Assembly: GCF_043641665.1 (NCBI RefSeq)
Contig: NC_092200.1
Coordinates: 4,369,194-4,433,193 of the forward strand
DNA from: Enoplosus armatus
Lineage: Eukaryota; Chordata; Actinopteri; Centrarchiformes; Enoplosidae
Direction: 5' to 3'
DNA length: 64,000 bases
Position numbers and translations under genes: made by a program. Position 1 is the stretch's first letter. Every line of letters begins with the position of its first letter. Of the stretch, positions 31,318-61,593 are shown piece by piece. The notes below the pieces were generated by a model. It was not told the origin of the DNA and searched no databases. It saw nothing but the letters and a program-made list of their open reading frames with translations.

Positions 31318-32031
31318 AGTGGAGAAAACATGATGAAGAGGCCTCTAGGGTGCCCATACAGTGGAGAAAACGTGATGAAGACCTCTCTAGGATGCTCTTC
31401 CAGTGGAGAAAACGTGATGAAGAGGCCTCTAGGGTGCCCATACAGTGGAGAAAACGTGATGAAGACCTCTCTGGGATGCTCTTCCAGTGGAGAAAACGTG
31501 ATGAAGACCTCTCTAGGATGCTCTTCCAGTGGAGAAAACGTGATGAAGAGGCCTCTAGGGTGCCCTTACAGTGGAGAAAATGTGATGAAGACCTCTCTAG
31601 GATGCTCTTCCAGTGGAGAAAACGTGATGAAGAGGCCTCTAGGGTGCTTTTCCAGTGGAGAAAACGTGATGAAGAGGCCTCTAGGGTGCTTTTCCAGTGG
31701 AGAAAACGTGATGAAGAGGCCTCAAGGGTGCCCTTACAGTGGAGAAAACGTGATGAAGACCTCTCTAGGATGCTCTTCCAGTGGAGAAAACGTGATGAAG
31801 AGGCCTCTAGGGTTCCCTTACAGTGGAGAAAACGTGATGAAGACCTCTCTAGGATGCTCTTCCAGTGGTGAAAACGTGATGAAGACCTCTCTAGGATGCT
31901 CTTCCAGTGGAGAAAACGTGATGAAGAGGCCTCTAGGGTGCTCTTCCAGTGGAGAAAACGTGATGAAGAGGCCTCTAGGGTGCTTTTCCAGTGGAGAAAA
32001 CGTGATGAAGAGGCCTCTAGGTTAGGTATGC
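31318..32031. repeat. 42-bp minisatellite, 17 copies, open in several frames
   Basis: The marker agtggagaaaa recurs exactly every 42 bp from 31318 to 31990 (17 times, one copy as agtggtgaaaa). Two alternating subtypes exist (gaagacctctctagg and gaagaggcctctagg). Because 42 is a multiple of three and the unit has no stops in several registers, long open frames appear in two plus frames (14-residue unit SGENVMKTSLGCSS) and one minus frame (LHWKSTLEASSSRF). No splice signals, homology or flanking exons support translation; treated as non-coding. Confidence 0.9.
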
Positions 32032-32044
32032 ATCTATCCAACAG

Positions 32045-32110
32045 TGATATCGGATATCGGTCCGATACTGACTCAAATAGCCGAATCAGGTATCGTGACA
32101 ATGGGTCCGC
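32045..32110. repeat. 'TATCGG' MITE fragment
   Basis: The segment tgatatcggatatcggtccg, atactgactcaaatagccga, atcaggtatcgtgacaatg matches, in my recollection, the end of a common teleost repeat. It begins within about 15 bp of the last minisatellite unit, so the minisatellite may have grown at the edge of this insertion. Confidence 0.45.
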
Positions 32111-32901
32111 CACTGAAAAGAATACTACTGATAGCATGTGCTACTTTATAATGGAAAGCAGGATCATGAAAAGTGAAGAATTTGAGATATTAAGCGGGCA
32201 AGAACTTGTCAAGATATTTCACTCATCACTCCAAAGACCACATCAAGTAATAGACATCTAAAATAATGGAAAGTAATGCTCTTAATAACTTCTGTCTAGA
32301 AGGTGTTGAGCAAAGCATTCAACCCGCAACTGCTTAACCAAGGTGTGAACACGCATATGCAACTGTGGGTTAATCAGCATGCTGAGAAAAACAACATGGC
32401 CGTGACAAATGTTTCCTAGAACAAGTTAGATAAAAACAAAAAGGGAAAAAAAAACACATCTGCGCACATGTGCTTATGCGTGTTCTAATCCATTATTCAA
32501 TTAAGCCTCAATTAGCCTTTAATCCCCATTACCAGTCCAGTGAGAGACGAGCGGTGAAGGAATGAATGAGTAAGTGTCTCCCCGGGGAGGAAGGAAGAGC
32601 AGAATAGAAAATGACAGACTGCAGAGATATAGGGGGCTCGGGGCAGTTTCTGATAACAAAAGTAGTAATTAGTGTCGCTAAAGGATTTATAGAAATCAGA
32701 ATAGTGTGTGTGTGTGTGTGTGGGGGGGGGGGGTAGAAAGAAGAAGGTGGAGAGAATGAATGGAGTCCTTTGATAGCGTGCCCGTTTTTCCAAGGCTATT
32801 TTCTGCACCTACAGTCGACGGAGGGAAAGAAATGGGGAAAATTCTCCAGGGGTTGAAAACTGTGGCCAACAAATACATTTAAACACACACACACACACAC
32901 T

Positions 32902-32937
<36 letters not shown>

Positions 32938-33200
32938 CGAATAAGATGGACAGATGAGGGAAATAGTATGGGCGGCAAAGAGGAGAGCACCTCTTATGTC
33001 TTCACTTTGGACAGGCTGTCACTCTGTCTGTGTGTGTTTGTCCATATTTGGGCTCCAGATTTCATGTTTGTCCATCTGAGTGACGTCGGCCCTCCATCAT
33101 TAAAGAAAGCTGTATGGACGCAGACTTGGATATTCATGAATAAGGCTTCTCTCTTCTAGCTCATACTCCTTCCGAACCCGCCCACCCTCCTTGTCTTCCA

Positions 33201-33220
33201 CCCCCCCCCCCCCCCCCCCC
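33201..33220. repeat. C20 homopolymer
   Basis: Twenty consecutive C on the plus strand within a C-rich stretch (33191-33230). The complementary G-run could form a G-quadruplex. Confidence 0.9.
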
Positions 33221-34044
33221 ATCCCCCAATCCATCTGTTTTGGTGGAGGCCATCCATTAATAAAGAGTCTGTCCTTTCATTTGCTATTTCCCCCTCCTTC
33301 TGTATTATTTATTTACCCATCTATCCACAGTTATGGTGAGCGCATATGGTTGCCGGATTGAGATGCAGCTAATCCACCTTCTTCTAGGATGAAAACAGAG
33401 AAAAACTTCACCCACTGTTAGAAACGAAAACCCCATTTCATCCAAACCTCTTACTCACATATTCTGTTCCAGATATGGGAACATATAATCCACCGACGTT
33501 TATAATTAAATGTGAAATCTTTTAAATACTGTAAACTTTCTGGAAACCACTTAAACTGCCACAATAACATTTAGCACAGGCCCTGATTGGCATCTCATTT
33601 ACATGTAAGGAGAGTTGCTGAGTGTAGGTGTTACAAACGCAGCGAACCTGACTGGTTTTTACAATTCAGCCCAGAAGAGTCGTAATGTTGGAGCGGCTGG
33701 AGTTAGTCAGAAAGTATTTTTAAAATGCTAATTACTGTAATTAACCACTCACATTAAAACTTCTGTCTTCTGAAACATCTCTGCACATATTTGAATAAAT
33801 GCTACCATAATAGAGCCCATTTAAGTTGCAAGTCTCCACCTTTCAGACGCATTTATCCTAAATACTGTCCTTCAAATTCGTCCAAAGATAGTTAATATTT
33901 GTGCAACTTAATTTAAAGTTAAATTTAAATTAAGATTATAGTTAAACCTGTATACAATTTTATTTTTACCAGTTGGGGGCAGCAGAACCAGCTGTAAACA
34001 CTGACATTTTGCCACTTTATGGAGTAGATATGGTGAATGTGATT

Positions 34045-34460
34045 GCAACCAGTTGTTCCAGCAGACACAGAGCAACATTAGCATTCATTTGGAGTCGTTT
34101 TTCTGGCCATCTGATGAATGTGAGTCCAATATTCACTCTCTTTTAGCTGTTTTTGGTCTCCATCTTCTCCTGAGGAAAATATTTGGCTCTTTAGCTTCAC
34201 TATGTTCACCAGCTAGTTGCTCACGTAGTCTGTCTACCTCCCCAGCACCAGTGTACAGTGGGATTTTAGTGATTTGTCACTGAAAACAGCTGCCTTCTGC
34301 ATCTGAAAACTGGAAAGATGCTAAAACGCTTCGTAGAGCTGAGGGGAACTACAGAGTTGTGTTGTAGTTCTCCTTGGGTTTGACACTATGAGCGACCCCT
34401 TTCACATAGTCGTTTCAACCATTGTTAAAATGTTAAAAATATTGATCACAGCAGCTTTAA
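34045..34460. repeat. Dispersed repeat ('ttcaccagctagttgctcac' family), copy
   Basis: It aligns by eye to 12160-12535: ccagcagacacagagcaaca, ttagcattcatttggagtcg, gtccaatattcactctcttt, ttagctgtttttggtctcca, cactatgttcaccagctagt, ending ttgatcacagcagctttaaa. Non-coding. Confidence 0.6.
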
Positions 34461-37400
34461 AGTTAAGCAACAACAAGACCAAGAAGAAAAAATAACTCAG
34501 ATACGGTCTGGATCAGGTTTTTTTCTTCAGGATTTTTCAGGAAATTTGAAAATGTCTGTTACAGTACAGACGTTTGTTGACTTTGTTATTGGACCAAAGT
34601 GGTTGGAATTAAAGTAGACTGAATACATTCATTAACATCGCCTTATTTTCCGTCTCTATTTTCCTCTCTGCTGTCTCTGTCTATCTATTCTCTGCATCTT
34701 CTTGGTGGTCAGCAGCATTCATAATCTCTAAATGTCATTTGGACATTACCTCATCAGGCCAGGAAGGATGCTGGGGGGGTGATGGAAGAGGGAGGTCATA
34801 GGGAGGGGAACGAGATGAGAAATAGAGTAAAGTCGTCTTCATGGTCTCTTAGAGACTCAAAGATTTCATTACAGTTACAGGCCAGAAACAGAGAAGATAG
34901 ATGCAGACGGATGCAGATTAAAAGCGTATGACATGCTCACTCTGCCTCTCTTCCGCGTACACAATCGCGGGAGAAGGAGCCAGAAAAAGATGAAGAGTGA
35001 GGCAGCTGAGTGCCACAAGCTTGATAAAGAAAACTGGGAGAGGCCCCATGACTTCAGCAGTGCCTGAGGAAAACTCGATTTGCTAAAAGGTCAGAGTGTG
35101 ATATCTGAGAAGAGCCATTTTCACCTCTCAGAAAGCTAAATTTAATCTGTGTGATTACTGAGCCCATCTGTAATCTGTACAACACCTCAAAAAGGCCCTG
35201 AAGGCATGTTTTCCCTGCCCTCTATTGGACGGAAACAGAACTGCATGACTGGACTGTATCTGTTTTACCCAGGAGATAGAGGTTGTCATCTGTGTGTGTG
35301 TGTTTGTGTAGCCTATTTTGTGATTTGATGTGTTTCTGGGGGGTCACTCGCTTTCATCACTTCAATGTAAGAAGAATTTGGAGGACACAAAAGACAAGGG
35401 TGTTTTTTGGTCTGGGCATCAGACCATGTTTGAGCCTCTGACAGCAGAAAAGGTTGCTGTCTCAGGAGATAGGGCTAGGCGCTATGGATAAAATCTTCTG
35501 TAAAAGTATATGTAATCCGATATCAAAGTAGTGATACATACTGTCTATTATGATACAGTCTTTAGATTAAATTGAAAAATATTTTACAGATTAGAAAGAA
35601 ATGATCAGATTTGAATGTCTGTTTTTGTCTACTCAATAAATCAAGTTACTTAACCACACTGATGCACATTGATCCTGGAGATCTAATATTGCCAGTGCTG
35701 CATGTTGATTTGCAATGTGGTTCACAATAACTAAATATAACCACAGATTCCTAAAGACAGCAATAAAGTGTAGCAAAGTCTCTACAACTCGCTATCATCT
35801 CATACTGTGCAGTATATCGTCATAATGGAGGAATTGGCTGCCATAGGCCAATATTAAAATCCACATTTCAAGAAATCCAGTTAATATCCAATAAAGCTCT
35901 TTTGACAAAGTCATGTGTTTCTATGCCGCCCTCTTGGTCAGTCTATGCTCAATACCCTGAAAACCGAGAGAAGAAACTGTGTGATAGGAGTTGGTGGACA
36001 CCAAAATGGAGCTAAAAGAAGAGTGAATACTGGACTTACACTCACCAAGTTGAATTTATGTACTTTAGAAGCAGATGAGATACAAAATTAAATGCTAAAA
36101 AAAAGAACTTCCTGTAAATGAGTCGTCCCGGCTTCCAGGCGCCACAAATTCCATCCAGCACTTTTTATTTAGTGATTGCTGGGGTCTATTTTTGACCTTC
36201 TGTGATTTGATTTACTGACGTGTGCAGATTGGTGTGGTTTTGTTTAACAGGGACTGGATCCAGGAGACAAATCAGTGCTTTAATCACCTTAGCCGTCATT
36301 TTTACACTGGCCACTAAAGAAGATTTATCACAATTCAATGAAGTAATGGCACAAAGTCAGGCAGTAGCTCATTATTAACTGCTCTACCAACGCAGAGCAT
36401 CGAGGTAGCTGCAGGGCCTGATTCTCATGTTCGTCTCCGATTAGTAGGGTTGACTGCAGGAGCTTCTGTTCACAGCTACAAACATCAGATGTAAACATAC
36501 CAGAAATCAAGTTCAATCTACTCAAATCACGTACATATCAAGTATGTATATGAATATATTTTGATTGTACTCAAAGTCTTAAAACATATCTGGAAGGGAT
36601 CTTTAAATATCAAGAAGCAACAATGGAAACAAGTCTGTAATGTTATTAATTTCATTTGAATAGAACAACTTAAAACATACTTACAACGACACCCATAATG
36701 CACTGTGGTATTTTGAGACAACATTAAATTATAGACAGAAGATATTGTGTTGACTAGCAATATGAAAATTGCTGATCTGCGTTAACTTACTGTTTTAACA
36801 TAAAATATTTCAGTTGTATTGCTTGGATGTTGGACACGGGAATTGAAGGAACTGAATGAAATCTAGTTTTACACATAATTTCAATTTGACACCTCAGCTA
36901 GCAAACAACATTATAGCTAACATTGTCAAGAGTAAGCTAGCTTACCTGAGTTGTCAGGGCGGTAGTTGACGTTTGTGCTAAATGTGTGGTTCTATAACCT
37001 TGGTGATGTAGTAACTGTAGCCAGCGAGCTAATTGCTAACACACTACCGGGCTAGTGCTAGTAAATAACTCCTAGAGCTTCTCTCGATTTTGCCTCTGCT
37101 GTTCTGTTTAGTCCCCCTTGTATTTAGTTCACCCATGTACACAATTTCTTTCAATAAAAATGTATGTAAGAGGGAAAATGAAGTTTTCTGAGCTAACGAG
37201 CTTGCAAACCGTCAGTTAGCTAGCTAACTCGTTAGCTTAGCTAAGTTGCTAACGGGACAAGTTCATTTAAAACACAAATTTGTGAAATCGACTCCTGTCT
37301 CATAACTCTCTGTAAACCATTGAGCTTTCGTGGAATAGTTCATATAACCACACAGGACGTTAAATAATAGTGAATCGTGCAACTCAGCACATAAGCTAGC

Positions 37401-39055
37401 TTCCTCTGTTTTGGACTCTGTGGCTCTCCGTCCCCTCAAAGGTCGGCAGGTCAACAATGTCAACACCATAAATTTGCGAGTCAAAGTTCACCAAAGCTAA
37501 ACTCATTTGTAATAAAAGCAAAATTCTATATAAAAAGTTAATGAAAGTTTGTCCAGTGTTCCATTTATATTAATTGAATTTGCCATATATTTTATATACT
37601 CCTTACTTACATGTAAACTACAGCATTAAAAGTATTAAAAACAATTCAGGTTTACATGTTTAGTCTAAATGTTAGAGGGGGCAGGAGGAGGCTGTAGCAG
37701 AGGGACACTGAGAGAAAGTGCCTGCTTGTACATCAGTGGTCTAATCTGCCATTGATAATGAATGTCAGAGTGTAAGAATAGCTGCCAGGAGGCTGATGCA
37801 TGATGTTACTTACACATCTAGTAAAAGAAGATTTCTGCCCCCCCAACACACACACACACCATTATAGACTGGGGCACTGGACTGTTTTTCTAATTGGTGT
37901 GTATTGATGAGACTGCTGCTGGCGTTGCCACAGATACAAGTCATTAATGTTACCCCCCGCCTGCCAATGTAAGACACACATACAAACACATACACACAGT
38001 GACAGGTTCTAGATCCTCCTGTAAGAATAAGTTGCCATGGGAACTGCTGACATAAATGAATGAGATATGATGTGTGTGTTGAGATGTGCGTGTGTGTGTG
38101 TGTGTAGTAGTAGCAGGTCCGGAGGAAAATCAATAAATGGACATGCTTTCAGATGCAATTCCAAAATTCTTCGTCTTTTGTCCTCCATCCATCAGCATCC
38201 TCCATCCACTGACTGCCACCTCACACCGCTTCTCTCTCTGTCTCACACATTTTCCAATTCACCTTATCAATCACGGCAAAGTTACAGGATGAAGTTACGG
38301 CGTAATGTTTCAAGAGTTTTATTAGTAACCTGACAGAAAGAAGCACAACCAAAAAACAGCAACACAGATACAAATATTTACTATAACGATGGAAAAGTTG
38401 TAAGCAATAATTCCTCCCATGAAGTTACAAAAATATTATATATCAAAGAAAAAACAAAATGTAAATAAAGAACTTAAACATATATACAGTGGTTTCAATT
38501 TAATCCTTTTCACTGTGGAGCTGTGGATGTTTATTATTCAGCATTTCAAAATAAACCTTACTGGATGATTGGAGTGACGCTGTTTTATTAGTTGAATGAC
38601 AAAAATTAATTGTCAACAATCTCGATTTTGAATTGAATCGATTAATCGTTCAAGTTGCTGTGTTTCACTGTTTCATATCATTGCAAACAGAGTATTTTAG
38701 GGTTTTAAACAGTTGGTCAGACAAAACAAGAAACAAGACATTTTGCTGTATTTTCTGACATTTATTAGACTGAAAGATTAATTTTAGAAATAATCGACAG
38801 ATAAATAAATTGATAAGGAAAATAACCATTAGTTGTAAGCCCTAGTATTAAACTGCATGTGTCAAAACTATGAGAGTGCTTCAAAAAGCAGAATAAGAAA
38901 AGTTAGTAAATTATTTTAATCTATAAAACAGAACCTCAACTTTGGGTTTAGGAACAGTCGTGTTTTAATGATTACGCCTGATAAGCAATGCTTCAGATGA
39001 TAAGTCCTTCACATTTTCTGACTAACTTGTGAAATCCGCCGTGTAAAATACTCCC

Positions 39056-39061
39056 TTTATT
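39056..39061 (-). terminator. Candidate poly(A) signal AATAAA for phex
   Basis: An AATAAA on the minus strand about 1.1 kb downstream of the phex stop; I saw no closer canonical hexamer. Another is at 38316-38321. Confidence 0.3.
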
Positions 39062-39294
39062 CCAGAGCAACATCGTGTTCTACAAACAAGCCGACGTGTG
39101 AGTGCACCTCAGCAACAGAGACAGGAAGACAAAAGGAGGGTAGCGCATCTTGTCGTTTGAGTGCTTGTAATTCTGCGAGTTCATTTGCCTCGAGCTGAAC
39201 TGCAGCAGAATGAGTATAAATGTCTGACTCAAGACCAAGACTGAAACAAAGTGGGACAGAAAGCGAGACAGGACCAAGACGTATCAACCCCCCC

Positions 39295-39298
<4 letters not shown>

Positions 39299-39362
<64 letters not shown>
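39299..39362. repeat. (CA)n microsatellite, about 64 bp
   Basis: A pure CA run downstream of the phex stop, about 240 bp beyond a candidate AATAAA on the minus strand when read 5' to 3'. Confidence 0.95.
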
Positions 39363-39366
<4 letters not shown>

Positions 39367-40144
39367 TACTCCATCTTAGACAGTTTAACCTCATATTCAT
39401 TCTTAAAAATATTATTTTACTTGTTGAACTGCTTTGAAAGTACAAAATTATGAGCTTTCACAACAAAGAGAAAAAAGAAATTTATACGTTTTTAAGACTT
39501 AAAGCAAGATAAAATTGGACTGTGAATATCTAACTTGAATATTTGCATTATATTTTGCATTTTCCTCTCATATTTATGCTCAAACATAAATTAATCTTTG
39601 GTTCAGGGTTGTTACGGGAATTCATCAATAAGGCTGCTAATGAATATATGCAGAGACCGTAACATCTGAAATATAGGTATAGGTAAAAAGTCTATTCATT
39701 GTACCTTTACTTTAATATATACATTTTCTATTGCCATAACAACGTTTCTAGCTTTGTCAAGTCACACATTACACAGTACATATAGGGCTGTTGCTGTAAA
39801 AAGGGGCAGTTTTTTCACAACATAAGTGATGTTCCATAACAAACGGCTTCAGTCATGATTTATGCAGTTACTGCAACATGTGCAGTAAACGTACCAGCGG
39901 AAAGAGTTACAGATTTGTTGCAGCAACAATACACAAGAGTCAGTCTCTGAAATGTTCCACTCCGGCCCTCACATGTTTATACGTTATGGTGTATTTTTTC
40001 TTGTAAGAACAACTCTGCTTCATTTTTGTTTCATTGTTCCCACATTATGTAAACTATGTTGGCCAAGTCCAGCATTATCAGCCTCTTCAACAGACGCCCT
40101 GCTGACAGCTCTGGCCCGGTTCAGGGTCAAGCTGAGGTCAAAGG

Positions 40145-58076
<17,932 letters not shown>

Positions 58077-58713
58077 GACTGACTATATCACACACACATA
58101 AAAACACACACTCACACACACTAAAAAAAAATCTAACTTTCTGGTGAGGACGCACTGAGCAGAGAAATTGAGGAAAAACAAGCTAGAAAGCAAGAATTTC
58201 TGGAACTCAAATCTGATTTTTTTTTTTTTAAATCACGTTTATGGACAAAATTAAATCCAAAAAGTTATTCTAACATCTTCCTGAAATTAAAGAACCTTTC
58301 CCTTTTACACACTTCCTCTCTGTCTTCTGGTCTAACAGGCTGTCTCTCTCTCTCTCTGCTGCTATATGTCTATCTGTAGTTACTCTAACTTCACCCTGGC
58401 TCTTCTAACTGTTCCTCCCTCCCTCCCTCATCACTCCTCCCATCCCTCCCTCCCTCTAGGACAGAAGGGACCAGGCCTCCCAGTGATGAACAGAGACTAT
58501 TTAATGAAATCACTGACTAAAACCAGAACATTGTCTGTGTGTGTTGCTGTGTAGCATTAGAGGCTGTGGACCTTGTTATTAATGCAAGCATACATGTGAA
58601 ATGTGTGTGTGTGTGTGTGTGTGTGTGTGTCTAATCTCATGTGCAAAACAGCAGGGTGCTCTGCTCGAAACATTTATCAGATCAGACAGTCAGTAGACCA
58701 GAACAAAATTAGA

Positions 58714-58824
<111 letters not shown>

Positions 58825-59214
58825 GACACTGATTACAATCGATTAATCTGATGATGATGACGTCGCCGCCGCCTGTAAAAACACATCAGTGATTTTGTCA
58901 GGATGCATCAACAGTTTCTTTGAAGAGACAGAGGTGGTGATGACAATGACACCAGAGCCCCCCCCCCGCCCGACTGTGGTGAGAACTCTTTCTGCACGTG
59001 CTCATTAAGGTTTGGGGCGTCAGCCACACAGTCCTTATATAGACTTCACTTCCTGCGCTGCTAAAAACACCCATTCATCAAGCAGACACATCGACCACGA
59101 TGCCATTGTTCACCACTGTGACTCACAATCACTTGTGTCCTGTTTTTATTTATTTTTGATCGTCTCTGGTCCTCTTTTGGCCATGTTAGCAGCATGTAGG
59201 TACAGGAATGTCGG

Positions 59215-59770
59215 CCCGCCAGTCGGTCGATCCATCACTTTGGTCCAGACTGCAATACCTCAACAACTATTGATAGATTGCCATGAAGTATTGTAGAGGA
59301 TGGGTCCTCTTTTCCTCTGGCGCCACCAGCAGGTCAAAGGTATCCCGTATTCGAATCTACTACATGGATTGGCTCAAAATTCTCATGACTTCATATTTCC
59401 TGCTGACTCCGGCGATCCTCTGAATTTTCCTCTAGCGCCACCATGAGGTTGACATTTTCATTTTCTATTGAACTACTATAACAACTGGATGGATTGTCTT
59501 GGAATTTGCGACAGACATTCATGGTCCCCAGAGGATGAATTGTAATCACTTTGAACTCTGACCTTTCATCAGAATCTAAATTTCAGTTTGTCCAATACTT
59601 TGGTTTATGACCAACTATTGATATTCCCATCAGCCTCAGCTGTACTAGGAATTTAGTGCTATACTCTAACACTCTAAAATAAGATGAACATGGTAAACAT
59701 AAACATGTTAGCGTCATCATGGCGCTGCTGTGCTTAACTACAGCCACACACTCCTGTTAGCATAGAGGAG
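59215..59770. repeat. Dispersed repeat ('cattcatggtccccagagga' family), long copy
   Basis: Ordered blocks caacaactattgatagattg, tcctctggcgccaccagcag, actataacaactggatggat, cagacattcatggtccccag and catgttagcgtcatcatggc form a pattern repeated in part at 49955-50165. It is internally repetitive (gcgccacca twice). Non-coding. Confidence 0.5.
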
Positions 59771-60596
59771 GTCACAGAGTTGATTCGAGGGCCCCTCTCT
59801 CAATATGAAGCAGACAGTCAGAACATGCCCTCTCCTCCTCCCTCTCTTCATCATCCTCCCATGTCTGTTTACTCAAACATCCCTCCAGGTTGTATTAGTG
59901 CAAGATAAGCAACCGAAACACACATGCAAGGACACATAAGCAATCTTTTCGCATAGATTAAGGGATTTTGATCAGCCTTCAAAATGTCTTATCTCAACAC
60001 AAACATACACACACGAAAGCGCCAAACTCCTGCATGCAACAGGGTCTGATCTTCCCACATGATTCCCTAATTATTCAATGATAAAGTCTCCAAAAAGGTT
60101 GCTGACAGAGGTGTCTGCTCATCTTTGGCAAACACACCTCTGTGGCTGAGCTGAAGGCCGTTCAGTATTTATATGTCTGCGGGAAACACCCTTCCAAATT
60201 ACACAGCGTCATCTGTCACACTCACACACTCAGGAAACGTAATCACTCCCGGAAAACACTAAAGTAACACTGCGGTCTGGAGCGGTTACTAAAAGTGTAG
60301 CCTGTGTGCTTTTGTTAAAAAGTCTAAAGACAATGTGCTGAGAATATGTCGGATTTAAAATTAGAAAGGTGCTCCGTTCTGCAGTTGAAGCAGCCTCCCG
60401 AGAGGAAGATCACGCCACCTGCATGTTTCAGGGAGGCAGTTTTGACCTATTTCAACTGGTACAAAACATACAGTAAAATGACACTTGGATCAATAGACTC
60501 CAACACCAAAATATGAAAATGCAGTTATTGAAACGGAACAAATAGTTTTATTAAACAAGTGACAGCTTTGCAGGGAGCTCTTAAATATATTTAGTC

Positions 60597-60602
60597 CTTT
60601 AT
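60597..60602 (-). terminator. Candidate poly(A) signal AATAAA for mbtps2
   Basis: The first AATAAA on the minus strand past the mbtps2 stop, giving a 3' UTR of about 0.77 kb. A second is 50 bp further (60547-60552). Confidence 0.4.
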
Positions 60603-61370
60603 TCCACAGTTTTGACAAGTCAGATCACGGACAGTGACAGGCCAAAAGAATAAAATTGAACTCAAACATTGAGGAAAAAGTGGGGAAAAGTTCACTGACA
60701 AAACTATTTTCCCACTAATACCCGAGGAGGAGAAAGACACTTGACTTTAATGAGTCCTTATGAGGAGGCAGTTATTTTAAAAGATGAATTTTAGGTTGCA
60801 AAGTTTTTCCAACAGTGATATGGAGTCAAAGGTCAAGGTACCGCCATGCGTTCGCTGATAAAATGAAGGCTTTTTAAATGTTTTTTGTCCAAAGATGGCT
60901 TGGATTGATTTTGCTCTCTCTGCAACACACTGAAGCCAAGACAGACAAACCTCCCTGTTGTTCCAACTGGGAAATATGGCATTTTGGAATCAAAACCCTT
61001 CAAAAACCAACATGGTTTTCTCTCAAACTTCAAACTTCAAACACAAACACGGTACAGATATTAGCATTTGGAAAGATCTTTGTAAACAGTCACATAGGAC
61101 AGTGCTTTACAGCAAGTGCATTATGTATTTGTTGATGTGCTTTTGTGTATATGGCGGCAATAAGGTGGAAGTCAGTTGTTTATCGTTTTCCCTGGTGAGA
61201 GTAATATTTTGTAGAAATCGGGCAGCACTGCTGGGTAATGCAGCCTGTTCCTGTATGTTCACAGTTTAATGGTCCACACGTGTCAAATACATCCTGAGAG
61301 AACAACTCTCGGTCCACATGGGGATTCATTCATTTAGTTTTTGTCTCGCCAGGATGGCTTACCGCTGTGG

Positions 61371-61593
61371 CTACCGCGCCGTGACCATCCACAGGCCCAG
61401 AGCCACGTTGGCTGCCAGCAGGGCGCTGCCCGCCAGCAGCAGGAAGAAGCCAATCAGCTCGCGCTTTTGACGGTCCGTTACCACAGTAACCAGCGTGGCC
61501 TCCAGCAGGGCGTTCAGCATCCACTGACCGTCGAGAGCGAAGCACGGCACGGAGTTTACGACTGCTAACGCTCCAGAGAGGGACACCACATAT
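61371..61593 (-). CDS. mbtps2: mbtps2 terminal exon with the LDG zinc-ligand motif
   Basis: It encodes [20 protein letters not shown] and [16 protein letters not shown], then the final TM helix ([20 protein letters not shown]) and LWMVTAR, with TAG at 61373-61371. The LDG aspartate and the preceding N-x-x-P-C context are characteristic of M50 site-2 proteases. Confidence 0.94.

Larger units (their letters stand above)
29100..40144. other. Gene-free region between ptchd1 and phex
   Basis: No conserved coding exon was found on either strand. Contents in order: CpG-rich ptchd1 upstream sequence, (TG)n/(CT)n/(CA)n at 30709-30788, a 42-bp minisatellite (31318-32031), a MITE fragment (32045-32110), AT-rich blocks with homeodomain-type ATTA motifs (about 32480-33350), a C20 run (33201-33220), a dispersed repeat (34045-34460), generally unique AT-rich sequence to 39.3 kb, and the putative phex 3' UTR. 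Confidence 0.6.

Noticed and set aside
31309..32137. 238-, 173- and 277-residue repeat open frames (both strands)
   Set aside because: They follow automatically from a stop-free 42-bp unit. There are no splice sites, start context or recognisable protein family, and three overlapping frames cannot all be genes.
36000..39000. Search for extra exons or genes between phex and ptchd1
   Set aside because: Only short AT-rich frames without recognisable protein motifs or paired splice sites were found.
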